Position numbers and translations under genes: made by a program
Notes under the pieces: model-generated
What the model was told of the DNA's origin: nothing
Database searches by the model: none
Seen by the model: the letters and a program-made list of their open reading frames with translations, nothing else
Shown here: positions 41,456 through 50,698 of the stretch, one piece after another
Layout: each line of letters begins with the position of its first letter
How positions within the stretch are numbered: the stretch's first letter is position 1
Assembly: GCF_945980375.1 (NCBI RefSeq)
Contig: NZ_CAMFQO010000003.1
Span: 1 to 64,000 of the forward strand
Source of the DNA: an uncultured Eubacterium sp.
GTDB lineage: Bacteria; Bacillota; Clostridia; Oscillospirales; Acutalibacteraceae
Direction of reading: 5' to 3'
Length of the DNA: 64,000 bases

Positions 41456-41563
41456 TGAGAATCCTCCTTGCGAGTTAATTAAAGTAAACCCGAATATCAA
41501 AATATCCAAATTTCGCTATTTTATATATTAACATTATTAGGTAAAAATATCAATATAAAAATA

Positions 41564-41594
41564 AAAAAAGTCAAATATAAATCTGACTTTTTTG
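41564..41594 (-). terminator. Terminator after the rluB-type gene
   Basis: AAAAAAAGTCA and TGACTTTTTT arms (41564-41593, small mismatch) surround an AT loop just after the pseudouridine synthase stop. It ends the long run that begins at 52003. Confidence 0.8.
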
Positions 41595-41598
41595 CAAA

Positions 41599-42342
41599 TT
41601 ATTTGTCCGAATGACCCGCAGAGCGAAGCAGTTTTTTTACATCCTGCTCCGAAAGCTCTCTGTAATCACCCTGCTTTAGCATACCGAGCTTTATCGGACC
41701 GATAGATATTCTTTTGAGTCTTGCAACCTCGAGTCCCTGACTTTCACACATTTTACGGATTTGTCGATTTCTGCCCTCATGAAGAACAAACTCGAGAACA
41801 ACTCTGTTTTCCTCCTCGGTTAAAACAGTTACCTCGCACGGTGCAGTAACCCTACCGTCTATTTCTATTCCGTTTCGAAGATTATAAAGAATGTTATCAT
41901 CAACAGAAGGTCTGACTGTAACACGATATACCTTTGCATATTCGTGTGACGGATGCGTCATACAGTTGGTAAATGAACCATCATTGGTAAGAAGCAGTAA
42001 CCCTTCGCTGTCCTTATCCAGTCTGCCGACAGGATAAATTCTCACACCGAAATCAGGAAGTAAATCCATAACTGTTTTTCTTCCAAGCTCGTCTGACACG
42101 GTTGTAACATATCCACGTGGTTTATTTAGCATAATATAAACCATTTTTCTGTTTTTTACATTAGTAAGCTTTTGCTTTCCAACTGTTACCAAATCCTTAC
42201 GCGGATTTATTTTCATACCGATTTGGGCAACATGACCGTTGACCTTTACCTTGCCTGCAAGGATAAGCTCCTCGCTCTTTCTTCGGGAGGCAACTCCCTG
42301 CTCTGCCATAAATTTTTGTAATCTTACCTCGTTGTTTGCCAT
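41599..42342 (-). CDS. rluB: Ribosomal large subunit pseudouridine synthase B type
   Basis: The protein isomerises a uridine in 23S or 16S rRNA. The 247 residues have an N-terminal S4 RNA-binding domain (VRLQKFMAEQGVASRRKSEE) and the RsuA-family catalytic motif GRLDKDSEGLLLLTNDG with the essential aspartate. The C-terminal motif EGRNRQIRKM is present. RsuA- and RluB-type cannot be separated fully by eye. It overlaps the carboxypeptidase gene by 19 bp. Confidence 0.9.
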   Translation of the reverse strand: MANNEVRLQKFMAEQGVASRRKSEELILAGKVKVNGHVAQIGMKINPRKDLVTVGKQKLTNVKNRKMVYIMLNKPRGYVTTVSDELGRKTVMDLLPDFGVRIYPVGRLDKDSEGLLLLTNDGSFTNCMTHPSHEYAKVYRVTVRPSVDDNILYNLRNGIEIDGRVTAPCEVTVLTEEENRVVLEFVLHEGRNRQIRKMCESQGLEVARLKRISIGPIKLGMLKQGDYRELSEQDVKKLLRSAGHSDK

Positions 42343-43373
42343 ACCCTTACACTTTCCGGGGCAATAATATCTACTGTCCCAATCAATCTGTTATTTGAAT
42401 AAATCTCTGCCTTACCTACAACTGTATTCTGCAAAACAGGTGTGTACAGTATAGGATAATAATAATACTTTATGCTAATGTCGTCAAAGTATGATATATC
42501 AAACCTTGCAACACAACTGACGGTTGATTCATTTGCACCGACTATGCTTATATTTATAATTTCGTTTTTAGCTAAGGTTTTATATTTTCTTTTTGCATAA
42601 TCATAAAGCTTTTTGTGGTCGTTCCAATCGTCACTGTCGTTTAGGGTTACAATTATTATTGTGTTCCCCTTGTATTCGTATGCCGTTACAAGACATCTGC
42701 CTGCTTTTGTTGTAAATCCTGTTTTAACGCCGATGCAATCCTCTATTTGATACAAAAGCTTATTATGATTATATATTGTTTGTGTTTTACCGTTAATGCT
42801 TATGTCGGCTTTTTGCATAGAACATACTGACTTAAAAAGCTCATTATCAAGAGCATATGCCGTTAATTTTGCCATATCATAAGCGGTTGAATAATGCTTT
42901 GCACTGTCAAGCCCCGACGGAGTGGCAAAGCTTGTGCTTTCCATTCCTATTGCTTTTGCATAATCATTCATAAGTGATACAAAGCTCTCAATACTACCAC
43001 CGATATACACGGCAAGAGCATTTGCCGCATCATTACCCGAGGCAAGCATAGCACCCTTAATTAAATCATAAACACTTATTCTGTCGCCTGCTTTAAGATA
43101 AATAAGCGAGCCCTCTGTTCCCTTTAGCATATTATCTGAAATGAAAACAACATCATCTGCATTTAATTTTTCACAGGCAATTAAGCAGGTCATTATCTTT
43201 GTTGTAGAAGCCATGGCGACGCGTTTATCGGAATTTTTTTGATACAAAACCGCAGAGCTTATTTTATCATAAACTACGGCGTTATCTGCGCTGATAGAAA
43301 TGCCCTGCGCATACACGGTTGACGGAAAAGCAAAAATAAATGCGAAAATAAATGCTACTATTCTTTTACACAA
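42324..43373 (-). CDS. dacF: D-alanyl-D-alanine carboxypeptidase, DacF/PBP5 type
   Basis: This is a serine peptidase that trims peptidoglycan pentapeptides. The three active-site motifs are STTK, SGN (SGNDAANAL) and KTG (GVKTGFT). A signal peptide is at the N-terminus (ending VYA). The TTG at 43371-43373 is taken as start, because GGGTGA lies at correct spacing, whereas an upstream ATG has no ribosome site. The site lies in a possible hairpin (43377-43406). It follows gerW, so a sporulation role like Bacillus DacF is likely. Confidence 0.88.
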   Translation of the reverse strand: MCKRIVAFIFAFIFAFPSTVYAQGISISADNAVVYDKISSAVLYQKNSDKRVAMASTTKIMTCLIACEKLNADDVVFISDNMLKGTEGSLIYLKAGDRISVYDLIKGAMLASGNDAANALAVYIGGSIESFVSLMNDYAKAIGMESTSFATPSGLDSAKHYSTAYDMAKLTAYALDNELFKSVCSMQKADISINGKTQTIYNHNKLLYQIEDCIGVKTGFTTKAGRCLVTAYEYKGNTIIIVTLNDSDDWNDHKKLYDYAKRKYKTLAKNEIINISIVGANESTVSCVARFDISYFDDISIKYYYYPILYTPVLQNTVVGKAEIYSNNRLIGTVDIIAPESVRVWQTTR

Positions 43374-43376
43374 AAC

Positions 43377-43406
43377 AATCACCCACATAAATATATGCAG
43401 GTGATT
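43377..43406. promoter_or_regulatory. Hairpin covering the dacF ribosome-binding site
   Basis: AATCACC (43377-43383) is inverted as GGTGATT (43400-43406). On the mRNA the GGGTGATT arm holds the ribosome-binding site of the carboxypeptidase gene, so pairing could limit its translation. The tail TTGTTTTG could also act as a weak attenuator. Confidence 0.4.
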
Positions 43407-43427
43407 ATATTTAATTAAACAAAATAT

Positions 43428-43817
43428 TTATTCCTCAGCCGGTGTTGAATCCTTTTTCTTTGCCTCTGTAAGCTCAGTGAGCTTATCAACAAGCTCAGGA
43501 ATCATAGCAATAGCTCTGTCGGCAGATGATGTGTAGTTGTTAATCTGCATCAATCTAACCTTTGAATCCTGAATAACAATGAATGCAACAGGAGTAATGG
43601 AAATTCCGCCACCGCCTGCACCGCCAAACAATTCCTTGTTCTGTTTTGACGGAAGGTCGGTACCGCCTGTTGTAAAGCCATATGATACCTTTGATACAGG
43701 AATAAGTGTTGTATCGCCTGTAACCATAGGCTCGCCGATAATGGTTGAAACATCAACCATTTCTCTCATTTTTTCAAGTGTTGATTCCATAATTTTGTTT
43801 ACCGGAGTCTCTCTCAT
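43428..43817 (-). CDS. gerW: Spore protein GerW (YtfJ)
   Basis: GerW is a forespore protein needed for normal germination in Bacillus. The 129 residues match the family: STIIGEPMVTGDTTLIPVSK, VSYGFTTGG, then a Gly-rich stretch and ISITPVAFIVIQD. The order DUF2953-gerW follows scpA-scpB here as in Bacillus (ytfI-ytfJ). Confidence 0.93.
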   Translation of the reverse strand: MRETPVNKIMESTLEKMREMVDVSTIIGEPMVTGDTTLIPVSKVSYGFTTGGTDLPSKQNKELFGGAGGGGISITPVAFIVIQDSKVRLMQINNYTSSADRAIAMIPELVDKLTELTEAKKKDSTPAEE

Positions 43818-43835
43818 AATCTTTCCCCTTAAATA

Positions 43836-44591
43836 TTATCTGTTTTTTATTAAATTAATCAGGAATGTTTTTCCTGCCTTAAGTCCGACTTTAAGTATAA
43901 GTGCAACATTAAGCGATGCTATAAGCTGAAATTCGTATTCATTATGCGTTGCCAAGAAATCAGGCTGAATATAGTCGTCGTATTGGTCAACCTTCATACC
44001 GTTAAGTATGATACCCTTTATAGGATAATACATACCGCAGATGTTACCGTATGAACGTGCAATTTCATCGGCATCACCACCGCCTATAATCATTTTAACA
44101 TATAATGAGTAAATATGCAAACCCCTAAATAAAGTTACTACTGCCGTGTTAACGGTTTCCAAAAGATTTGATACAAGAAGCATAATACCGACAATGCCGT
44201 CCTCATCAATAATCTTTTGAATAATATTTTTCTTTGGTGGTTGTTGCGGCTGTGCTTCACTGTTTACAGCAGGATTGGTTGCGTCTGCCTTAATTTCATC
44301 TGTATTTTCCTGTGTTTCCTGAACAATGTCAGTATTATCAGGTTGTTTTTGAGTATTGTCAGGCTTTTGTTCTTTTTTTTGCTTCTTTTTTTCGGCGGCT
44401 TCCTTGCCTGCCTTTTCCGGAAAAAGAACAAAGTTCAAAATCTTTGAAAGCTCAACATCCTTTTTGATAAAAAGAATCTGTACGGATGTGTGCCAGCCAT
44501 TATCATAAATTATGGTTGCTTCGGCAGATAATGATAAAATTACTGCAATAAGAAATACAATGACAGCAAGTATAATTAAAAATACCTTCAT
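43836..44591 (-). CDS. DUF2953 domain protein
   Basis: The 251-residue protein starts with a hydrophobic membrane anchor (about 4-24). A low-complexity Lys/Gln/Pro/Thr-rich linker (about 65-120) follows, and the C-terminal part carries the DUF2953 pattern (YSLYVKMIIGGGDADEIARSYG). Its molecular role is unknown, but it is constantly linked to gerW, which suggests a spore envelope role. Confidence 0.85.
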   Translation of the reverse strand: MKVFLIILAVIVFLIAVILSLSAEATIIYDNGWHTSVQILFIKKDVELSKILNFVLFPEKAGKEAAEKKKQKKEQKPDNTQKQPDNTDIVQETQENTDEIKADATNPAVNSEAQPQQPPKKNIIQKIIDEDGIVGIMLLVSNLLETVNTAVVTLFRGLHIYSLYVKMIIGGGDADEIARSYGNICGMYYPIKGIILNGMKVDQYDDYIQPDFLATHNEYEFQLIASLNVALILKVGLKAGKTFLINLIKNR

Positions 44592-45224
44592 TTATTCCTC
44601 CTCAATATGAGCAATTTCTGATATTTCCTTTTCCTTTAGTATATCATTTTTATTCTCATTGTCAAATAAAGATGTTTGGCTTTCATCCCTTGCTATACTG
44701 TCAATCTCATCATTTTTCGGCAAATCGGGCAAATCCTCAAGAGAATTTAACGAAAAGCATCTTAAAAATCTGTCGGTAGTTCCGTAGATAAGAGGTCTTC
44801 CGGGTAGATCCATTCTTCCCTTTTCCTCAATCAAACCCTTTTGAACAAGTGAAGAAATAGGTCCTGAGCAATCTACTCCCCTAACCTGCTCAATAAATGA
44901 ACGGGTAACGGTTTTGTTGTATGCAATAACTGCAAGCACCTCAAAGGCAGCATTGCTTAACGGAGTGTTTTTCTTTATCTCCATAAGCTTTCTTACTTCC
45001 TCGCTGTATTTCTCTCTTGTGCATATTTGATACTTGTTATCAATGCGAATAATCATTAAGCCTGAGCTTCGTTCATCATAAAGAGCGCTTAAATGCCCAA
45101 GCATTTTTTCAACTGTTTCTATATCAATATCAAGCACCTCTGCAAGCTTTGATGCCTCAACGGGATCTCCCGAAGCAAAAAGCATTGCCTCAATTGTTGA
45201 TATCAAATTATCTGTTTTATTCAA
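44592..45224 (-). CDS. scpB: Segregation and condensation protein B
   Basis: ScpB is a non-SMC subunit that, with ScpA, bridges the Smc head domains. The 210 residues form two winged helices; the start IEAMLFASGDPVEASKLA and the conserved LEVLAVIAYNKTVTRSFIEQVRG are seen (A in place of L at the first position). It overlaps scpA by 8 bp. Confidence 0.95.
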   Translation of the reverse strand: MNKTDNLISTIEAMLFASGDPVEASKLAEVLDIDIETVEKMLGHLSALYDERSSGLMIIRIDNKYQICTREKYSEEVRKLMEIKKNTPLSNAAFEVLAVIAYNKTVTRSFIEQVRGVDCSGPISSLVQKGLIEEKGRMDLPGRPLIYGTTDRFLRCFSLNSLEDLPDLPKNDEIDSIARDESQTSLFDNENKNDILKEKEISEIAHIEEE

Positions 45225-45945
45225 CTGCTTCTACCTCATTAGCTTCGTTTACTATTTGAACGGTTGGATTGTGCATATCACCATCAACCGTAATTCTTTT
45301 TGTTTTTGCAAGCTCAAGCACTGCCAAAAAGGTTGCCACTATATCTGATTTTGATTTTGCTCCGTCAAACAGATTAAGAAAGCTAACCTTTTTTCCACTC
45401 CAAAGCTTTCGCATAACGGTTCTAACCTTTGACGCTACATTTACAAATTTCTTTGCAACGATAACCTTAAAGGAATCAATGGGCGGGGGTAATCTCCTTT
45501 GTGCCTTGCCTGCAACATTAATGTATGCATCAAGTAATTCATCAGGCTCATGAAAGCGTTCGTAATCATAGTTAACCCATCCGCCTTGAGGCTGTCTTAC
45601 AAACCTGCCAAAGCCCTCGGTTTGATTTGAAAGCTTTTCAGCCATCAGCTTACAGTCACGGTATTCAATAAGCTCTCCCGTCAGTTCTTTTTTAAGCACC
45701 TCCGCCTCCTCGTGACGAGGTAAAAGAGAAACAGTTTTGATATAAATTAACCTTGCGGCCATTTCAAGAAAATCACCTGCAATATCAAAATCAGCCTCCT
45801 CCATTTGACGAACGTAATCAAGATACTGATTAACAAGCTCAACAATGGGAATGTCGTTAATATTCAGTTTATGCTTACTTATAAGATGCAGGAGCAAATC
45901 CATGGGCCCCTCAAACACCTCAATTTTATACGTTAAATTATCCAT
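45217..45945 (-). CDS. scpA: Segregation and condensation protein A
   Basis: ScpA is the kleisin that closes the Smc ring. The 242 residues begin YKIEVFEGPMDLLLHLISKH, the family hallmark, and contain YLDYVRQMEEADFDIAGDFL. The C-terminal winged helix ends about residue 235. It lies between the M50 protease gene and scpB. Confidence 0.96.
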   Translation of the reverse strand: MDNLTYKIEVFEGPMDLLLHLISKHKLNINDIPIVELVNQYLDYVRQMEEADFDIAGDFLEMAARLIYIKTVSLLPRHEEAEVLKKELTGELIEYRDCKLMAEKLSNQTEGFGRFVRQPQGGWVNYDYERFHEPDELLDAYINVAGKAQRRLPPPIDSFKVIVAKKFVNVASKVRTVMRKLWSGKKVSFLNLFDGAKSKSDIVATFLAVLELAKTKRITVDGDMHNPTVQIVNEANEVEAVE

Positions 45946-45960
45946 AAAGCCTCTTGTATA

Positions 45961-46650
45961 TTATCCAAAAATCAAGCTTGGAATAATTGAAATTATGTTC
46001 AACAGCTTATTTGTTAAAAACATTATAGGTGTATCAAGAATACCTGTAAACAATAGAATCATAAGACCGATCATTACATATCTTTCATACATCATATACT
46101 TGTAATAAACCTTATCGGGTAAGATTGCGGCGAGGATTTTTGAGCCGTCAAGCGGTGGAATAGGAAACAAATTAAACACTGCAAGCATAACATTTATCTG
46201 TGCAGAATAAAGGAAGAATGCAGCTATTGCACCGCCAAAGCCTGCCATTGATCCGCCAACCTGCGAAAAAGCAGGAATTGCATTAACAATAAAAAATCCC
46301 CATACAGATACAAATCCCATAAGAATATTTGCAAGCGGACCTGCAAGTGCAGTTAATGCCATACCGCCTTTTACATTTTTGAAATTGCGGGGATTAACCG
46401 GAACGGGATTTGCGTATCCTATACCAAACAGAAAAATCATTACCGTACCGATAGGGTTAAGATGTGAAAAGGGATTAAATGTAAGTCTGCCTTGATTTTT
46501 TGCTGTATTATCACCAAGAAGATGCGCCATAAAACCGTGTGCCAACTCGTGAATCGGTAAACAGCAAAATACAACAAAGCATCTTGACAATACTGCTATT
46601 ACGGCAAGAAGATACTCACCCTGCTGAATATATCTAAAAATAGAAATCAT
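45961..46650 (-). CDS. Site-2 protease family (M50) membrane protein
   Basis: This is an intramembrane zinc metalloprotease, about 229 residues from the ATG at 46648-46650, which has GAGGG upstream; an earlier ATG overlaps prmC without a site. Zinc ligands are [10 protein letters not shown] and the distal asparagine-proline-aspartate region [11 protein letters not shown]. Five to six hydrophobic segments are seen. This short group is common next to scpA in clostridia; its substrate is unknown. Confidence 0.9.
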   Translation of the reverse strand: MISIFRYIQQGEYLLAVIAVLSRCFVVFCCLPIHELAHGFMAHLLGDNTAKNQGRLTFNPFSHLNPIGTVMIFLFGIGYANPVPVNPRNFKNVKGGMALTALAGPLANILMGFVSVWGFFIVNAIPAFSQVGGSMAGFGGAIAAFFLYSAQINVMLAVFNLFPIPPLDGSKILAAILPDKVYYKYMMYERYVMIGLMILLFTGILDTPIMFLTNKLLNIISIIPSLIFG

Positions 46651-46654
46651 ACAC

Positions 46655-47470
46655 TCACCCTCTTGCAACAACCATTCTATCGTTGCCGTACAAATCTTTT
46701 TTTACCTCAACATTCCTGAAATTTGTTAAAACCTCAAGAATATCACTACCCTGATCATTACCGATTTCAAGTAAAAGTAAACCGTTTTTCTTTATAAAAC
46801 CAAACCACTTATCATTGATTACTCGGTAAAAATCAAGTCCGTCAACTCCTCCGTCAAGTGCCATTGCAGGCTCTCGTTTAACCTCATCCTGAAGATTTTG
46901 AATATCACAGGATTTGATATACGGTGGATTTGAAATAATTAAATCAACCTTTTCTATATTAATATCATTAAAAATGTCGTCGTTGATTGGAACAACATTA
47001 TCAACACCGTTTGCATTTTTAAGTAAATATGAATAAGCCTTTTTGCTTTTTTCAATACAATAAACCTTTGAATCGGTCAAAGCCTCTGCAATGCTGATGC
47101 CTATACATCCTGTACCGCTGCACAAATCAATAACAATGGGATTATTGACATTTTTAAGAATATTTATTGCAAGCTCAACTAACTCCTCGGTTTCCGGTCT
47201 TGGAATCAATACGCCTTCGCCAACATAAAATTCACTGTCAAAAAAATCCCATTTACCGATAATGTATTGCAATGGCTCACCGGATTTTAATCTACATAGA
47301 CAATCGTCAAGCTTTTTGTCGGAAATAATCTGCTCTTTGTTAAAATGGTATTCACTGTTGCGTATGCCTGCAATATGACAGCAAACAGTCAATGCCTTAA
47401 AGTCAGGCTCATCAATTCCGTTTGCATTAAGAAAGCTAAAGCTGTAATCAAATGCTTCTTTAAGAGTCAT
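46655..47470 (-). CDS. prmC: Peptide chain release factor N5-glutamine methyltransferase
   Basis: PrmC methylates the GGQ glutamine of release factors. The 271 residues have an N-terminal helical domain, the SAM motif VIDLCSGTGCIGISIA and the catalytic SNPPYIKS (NPPY). PRPETEELVE is also typical. In many Firmicutes it is next to prfA; here the neighbour is DUF1385, which overlaps by one base, also a frequent clostridial order. Confidence 0.95.
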   Translation of the reverse strand: MTLKEAFDYSFSFLNANGIDEPDFKALTVCCHIAGIRNSEYHFNKEQIISDKKLDDCLCRLKSGEPLQYIIGKWDFFDSEFYVGEGVLIPRPETEELVELAINILKNVNNPIVIDLCSGTGCIGISIAEALTDSKVYCIEKSKKAYSYLLKNANGVDNVVPINDDIFNDINIEKVDLIISNPPYIKSCDIQNLQDEVKREPAMALDGGVDGLDFYRVINDKWFGFIKKNGLLLLEIGNDQGSDILEVLTNFRNVEVKKDLYGNDRMVVARG

Positions 47471-48441
47471 TACTTTACTTCATCATCCTCAATATTATCG
47501 GTGATAACAGCCTTTATTGCCTCGATGCCGACCTCAATAATATCGTCATCAGGCTCCTTGGTTGTAATTCTTTGCATCCAAAGACCCGGAGCAGAAACAA
47601 TCTTTACAAAGACATTATCATGTTTTCCTGCGTACTTTATGAATTCGTAGCCAATACCCATAATTAATGGAATAAGAGGTAGCTTAATTAACATCCAAAT
47701 TATTGTATTTTGCTTTAGCTCTGCGGGTACTACAAGCGAAAGCAGAGTTACAATTATAATGCTTAATATCAGCATTACAAACATAAATGATGTACCGCAA
47801 CGAGGATGAAAGCGGCAGCATTTTTTTACATTCTCTACCGTAAGCTCTTCGCCCGATTCATAACAGGCAATGCTTTTATGCTCCGCACCGTGATACTGAA
47901 ACAGCCTTTTAATATCCTTCATTTGAGACACCAAAAGCATATATACAACAAAAATAATAATTTTCATTGTGCCCTCGATGGTGCCCTGCCAAGGAGTAAG
48001 AGCCATATCGGTCCATGAATTAAGCTTATTAAAAACGAATACAGGCAAAAAGAAGAATATAACAAACGCAAGTGCAAATCCTAACAAGCTTGCAAATGCC
48101 ATAATTATGTCCATAAATTTGTCACCGAGCTTGTCTGTCAGCCACTTTTCAAATTTGTTCATTTCTACATCCTCAAGGTCCTCCATACCGGAAGCCTCTG
48201 CGGAATACATAAGAAGCTTATAGCCCATAATCATAGATTCAAAAAAGGCAACAATGCCTCTGATTACAGGCAAGCCGAAAAATTTGTTTTTATCCTTTAG
48301 ATGAGTGAATTTATGATACTCAACAAGAATTGATTTGTCGGTTTTTCTGACAGCAGTAGCAATTCCCCTTGGCCCCTGCATCATTATTCCCTCAATAAGC
48401 GCCTGTCCGCCGACAGATGTTATGTGTTGTTTTTTACTCAT
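47470..48441 (-). CDS. DUF1385 (YqhQ-type) membrane protein
   Basis: The 323-residue polytopic protein begins with the family motif GGQALIEGIMMQGP. It has about four hydrophobic helices (about 110-140, 155-175, 225-245 and 255-275) and a conserved FQYHGAEHKSIACYESGE motif that may bind metal. Its function is unknown; it is constantly adjacent to prmC in clostridia. Confidence 0.9.
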   Translation of the reverse strand: MSKKQHITSVGGQALIEGIMMQGPRGIATAVRKTDKSILVEYHKFTHLKDKNKFFGLPVIRGIVAFFESMIMGYKLLMYSAEASGMEDLEDVEMNKFEKWLTDKLGDKFMDIIMAFASLLGFALAFVIFFFLPVFVFNKLNSWTDMALTPWQGTIEGTMKIIIFVVYMLLVSQMKDIKRLFQYHGAEHKSIACYESGEELTVENVKKCCRFHPRCGTSFMFVMLILSIIIVTLLSLVVPAELKQNTIIWMLIKLPLIPLIMGIGYEFIKYAGKHDNVFVKIVSAPGLWMQRITTKEPDDDIIEVGIEAIKAVITDNIEDDEVK

Positions 48442-48455
48442 TATTTTCCTTTCAA

Positions 48456-49937
48456 TTAAGAATGTTGAGAGCTGTCAATTAAAGGAAGAAGAATAGTAAC
48501 CAAGGTTCCCTTTCCTTCAACGCTGTCAATATCCAAATATCCATTATGTAAATTTACAATTTCCGATGTCACGGCAAGTCCGATACCCGAACCCTTAACA
48601 CTGACATTAGCCTTATAAAATTTTTCTTTAACATGAGGTAAATCCTCTGCTGAAATTCCGCATCCTTGGTCGGCAATTGCTATTTTTACATAATCATTGC
48701 CATCCCTTTCCGTAAGTTCGGCTTTAACAAGAATTTTACTGCCCGGACGCGAATATTTTAACGCATTGTCAAGTATATTCATAAATACCTGCTTTAATCT
48801 GTTTGCATCTGCATTTGCTATACAGGGAGTTTCGGGTATGCTGTATTTAACCTCGTATCCCTCGCGAACAGCACGCTCAATAAATGTAAACAGAGTTTCC
48901 TCAAGCTCGGCAAGAATATCCACCTTTGACAGACGAAGTGTCATTCTTCCGCTTTGGAGCCTTGAAAAATCCAAAAGCTCCTCAACAAAGCCTTCAAGCC
49001 TGCCTGCTTCCTTAACAATAACCTGCAAGCCTTTTTTTGTAAGCTCATCAACATTATCTTGATTGCCGAGAGTTAAGGTTTCTCCCCAGCCTTTAATTGA
49101 GGTTAAAGGGGTCCTCAGCTCGTGAGATATAGTTGAAATAAAATCATTTTTCATTTTATCGGCGGTTGCAATTTCCGATGCCATAGTGTTAATACTGTCT
49201 GCAAGGTCGCCGATTTCATCGTTGTATTTTTTCTCAATTCGAACATCAAGATTGCCCTGTGCAATCACCTTTGTGGCTTGGTTTACCTCTTTAAGAGGTG
49301 TAATAATCGTCCTGATAAAATACAGATTTGACAAAATAACAATTGCAAAAATAATTATAAAAATAAATGCAATCATTACGGAAATACCTGCAATTTGTTT
49401 GTCAACCCGTTCTACCGCTGTCATAACGCGAATGGCGCCTACCTTGATGTTATCGGAGCTTTTTATTACGCGCGTTACAGCCATAACCTTTTGACCGTTA
49501 GAAAGCTTGCCTATATATTTGCCCTTGCCCTCATCATTTTCCATAGCAGAATTGTAATCGGGCATTTCCTGCTTTTCAACAGCAAATCCGTTTGAAGAAA
49601 TGATTATATTACCCTCATTATCAACAATCCAAACTGTTGTAGAATTTTTGTTGGAATATGTATCAATGTATAAAGCTGCAGATGACTCAAGCGATTCGCC
49701 GTTATTTATACTGTTTTCAAAGTAATTAACTGCAGAATCGGATGCGGCAGAATTAACGATGCTTTCTACCGAATTATAATAATAAACCCTTATAAGCGAT
49801 GTACAAACAATAAATGCAACGGTAAACAAAAGAACAATCAGACCTATAATTAAAACAAGCCATCTGCGAGTAATACCCTCGATTTTTTTGCTTTTTAATT
49901 TTTTTACATAAGCATTAAAATCCTTGTTCATTTGCAA
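48456..49937 (-). CDS. Sensor histidine kinase with HAMP domain
   Basis: This is a membrane sensor of about 490 residues. A first transmembrane helix is at about 27-49 and an extracytoplasmic sensing domain covers about 50-190. The second helix is near 192-215, followed by HAMP, the phosphoacceptor histidine in ISHELRTPLTSIKGW (about 270), and the ATPase with NANRLKQV and DQGCGI and GSGIGLAV. TTG 49937 has AAAGG at nine bases, while ATG 49931 is farther; either may start. The cognate regulator lies 18 bp upstream. The architecture is WalK/PhoR-like. Confidence 0.92.
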   Translation of the reverse strand: MQMNKDFNAYVKKLKSKKIEGITRRWLVLIIGLIVLLFTVAFIVCTSLIRVYYYNSVESIVNSAASDSAVNYFENSINNGESLESSAALYIDTYSNKNSTTVWIVDNEGNIIISSNGFAVEKQEMPDYNSAMENDEGKGKYIGKLSNGQKVMAVTRVIKSSDNIKVGAIRVMTAVERVDKQIAGISVMIAFIFIIIFAIVILSNLYFIRTIITPLKEVNQATKVIAQGNLDVRIEKKYNDEIGDLADSINTMASEIATADKMKNDFISTISHELRTPLTSIKGWGETLTLGNQDNVDELTKKGLQVIVKEAGRLEGFVEELLDFSRLQSGRMTLRLSKVDILAELEETLFTFIERAVREGYEVKYSIPETPCIANADANRLKQVFMNILDNALKYSRPGSKILVKAELTERDGNDYVKIAIADQGCGISAEDLPHVKEKFYKANVSVKGSGIGLAVTSEIVNLHNGYLDIDSVEGKGTLVTILLPLIDSSQHS

Positions 49938-49955
49938 ACAAATTTACCTTTCAAT

Positions 49956-50669
49956 TTACTGTTCACTTGTAATCCACTTATATCCAAGTCCCCAAATTGT
50001 AACAAGCCTTGTTGGACTTGAGGGATTGTCCTCAAGCTTCATACGAAGTCTTCTTATGTTAACATCAACTATCTTTTCGTCTCCGAAATAATTTGCACCC
50101 CAAACCTGCTTAAGTATATCATTTCTTGAAAGTGCAGCATTTGGATTACGGAAGAAATATTCGACAATTTGAAATTCAACCTGAGTTAATTCAATCATAT
50201 TGCCTGATTTCATAAGAGTTCTGTTGCGAAGATTAAGCTCAAATTCATCAAGAACGATGCTGTCGGAATTAGTATCTACGTTCTTAAAGCCCCTTGTCAT
50301 TTCAACACGACGGTAAACAGCGTCTACTCTTGCCATCAATTCGCTTGGAGAAAACGGCTTTGTAACATAATCGTCTGCACCTACAAGCAAGCCTGTAACC
50401 TTATCCATTTCCTGTGTTTTGGCACTAAGCATAATGATACCCAAATCGGATGACAGCTTCCTAAGCTCCTTGCAAACCGATAAGCCGTCAAGCTCCGGCA
50501 TCATAATGTCAAGAATGGCAACATCAAAGCCTTCCTCATCCTGCTTGAATTTTTGAAGAGCAACAAGGCCGTTTTCAGCCTGCTCAACATTATATCCGGA
50601 GCGGGAAAGGTTAATTACTATAAATTCTCTGATAGATTCTTCATCCTCGGCAACAAGTACCTTTTTCAT
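49956..50669 (-). CDS. OmpR/PhoB-type response regulator
   Basis: The 237 residues have a receiver domain (acidic pocket VAEDEES, phosphoacceptor aspartate in DVAILDIMMPELDG at about 54, lysine in VTKPFSPSEL) and a C-terminal winged helix (DEKIVDVNIRRLRMKLEDNP). It precedes the kinase gene and follows the lipoprotein gene, so the three probably form one signalling unit. The target genes are unknown. Confidence 0.94.
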   Translation of the reverse strand: MKKVLVAEDEESIREFIVINLSRSGYNVEQAENGLVALQKFKQDEEGFDVAILDIMMPELDGLSVCKELRKLSSDLGIIMLSAKTQEMDKVTGLLVGADDYVTKPFSPSELMARVDAVYRRVEMTRGFKNVDTNSDSIVLDEFELNLRNRTLMKSGNMIELTQVEFQIVEYFFRNPNAALSRNDILKQVWGANYFGDEKIVDVNIRRLRMKLEDNPSSPTRLVTIWGLGYKWITSEQ

Positions 50670-50698
50670 ACGAACACCTTACCTTTCAGTAAAATTGA

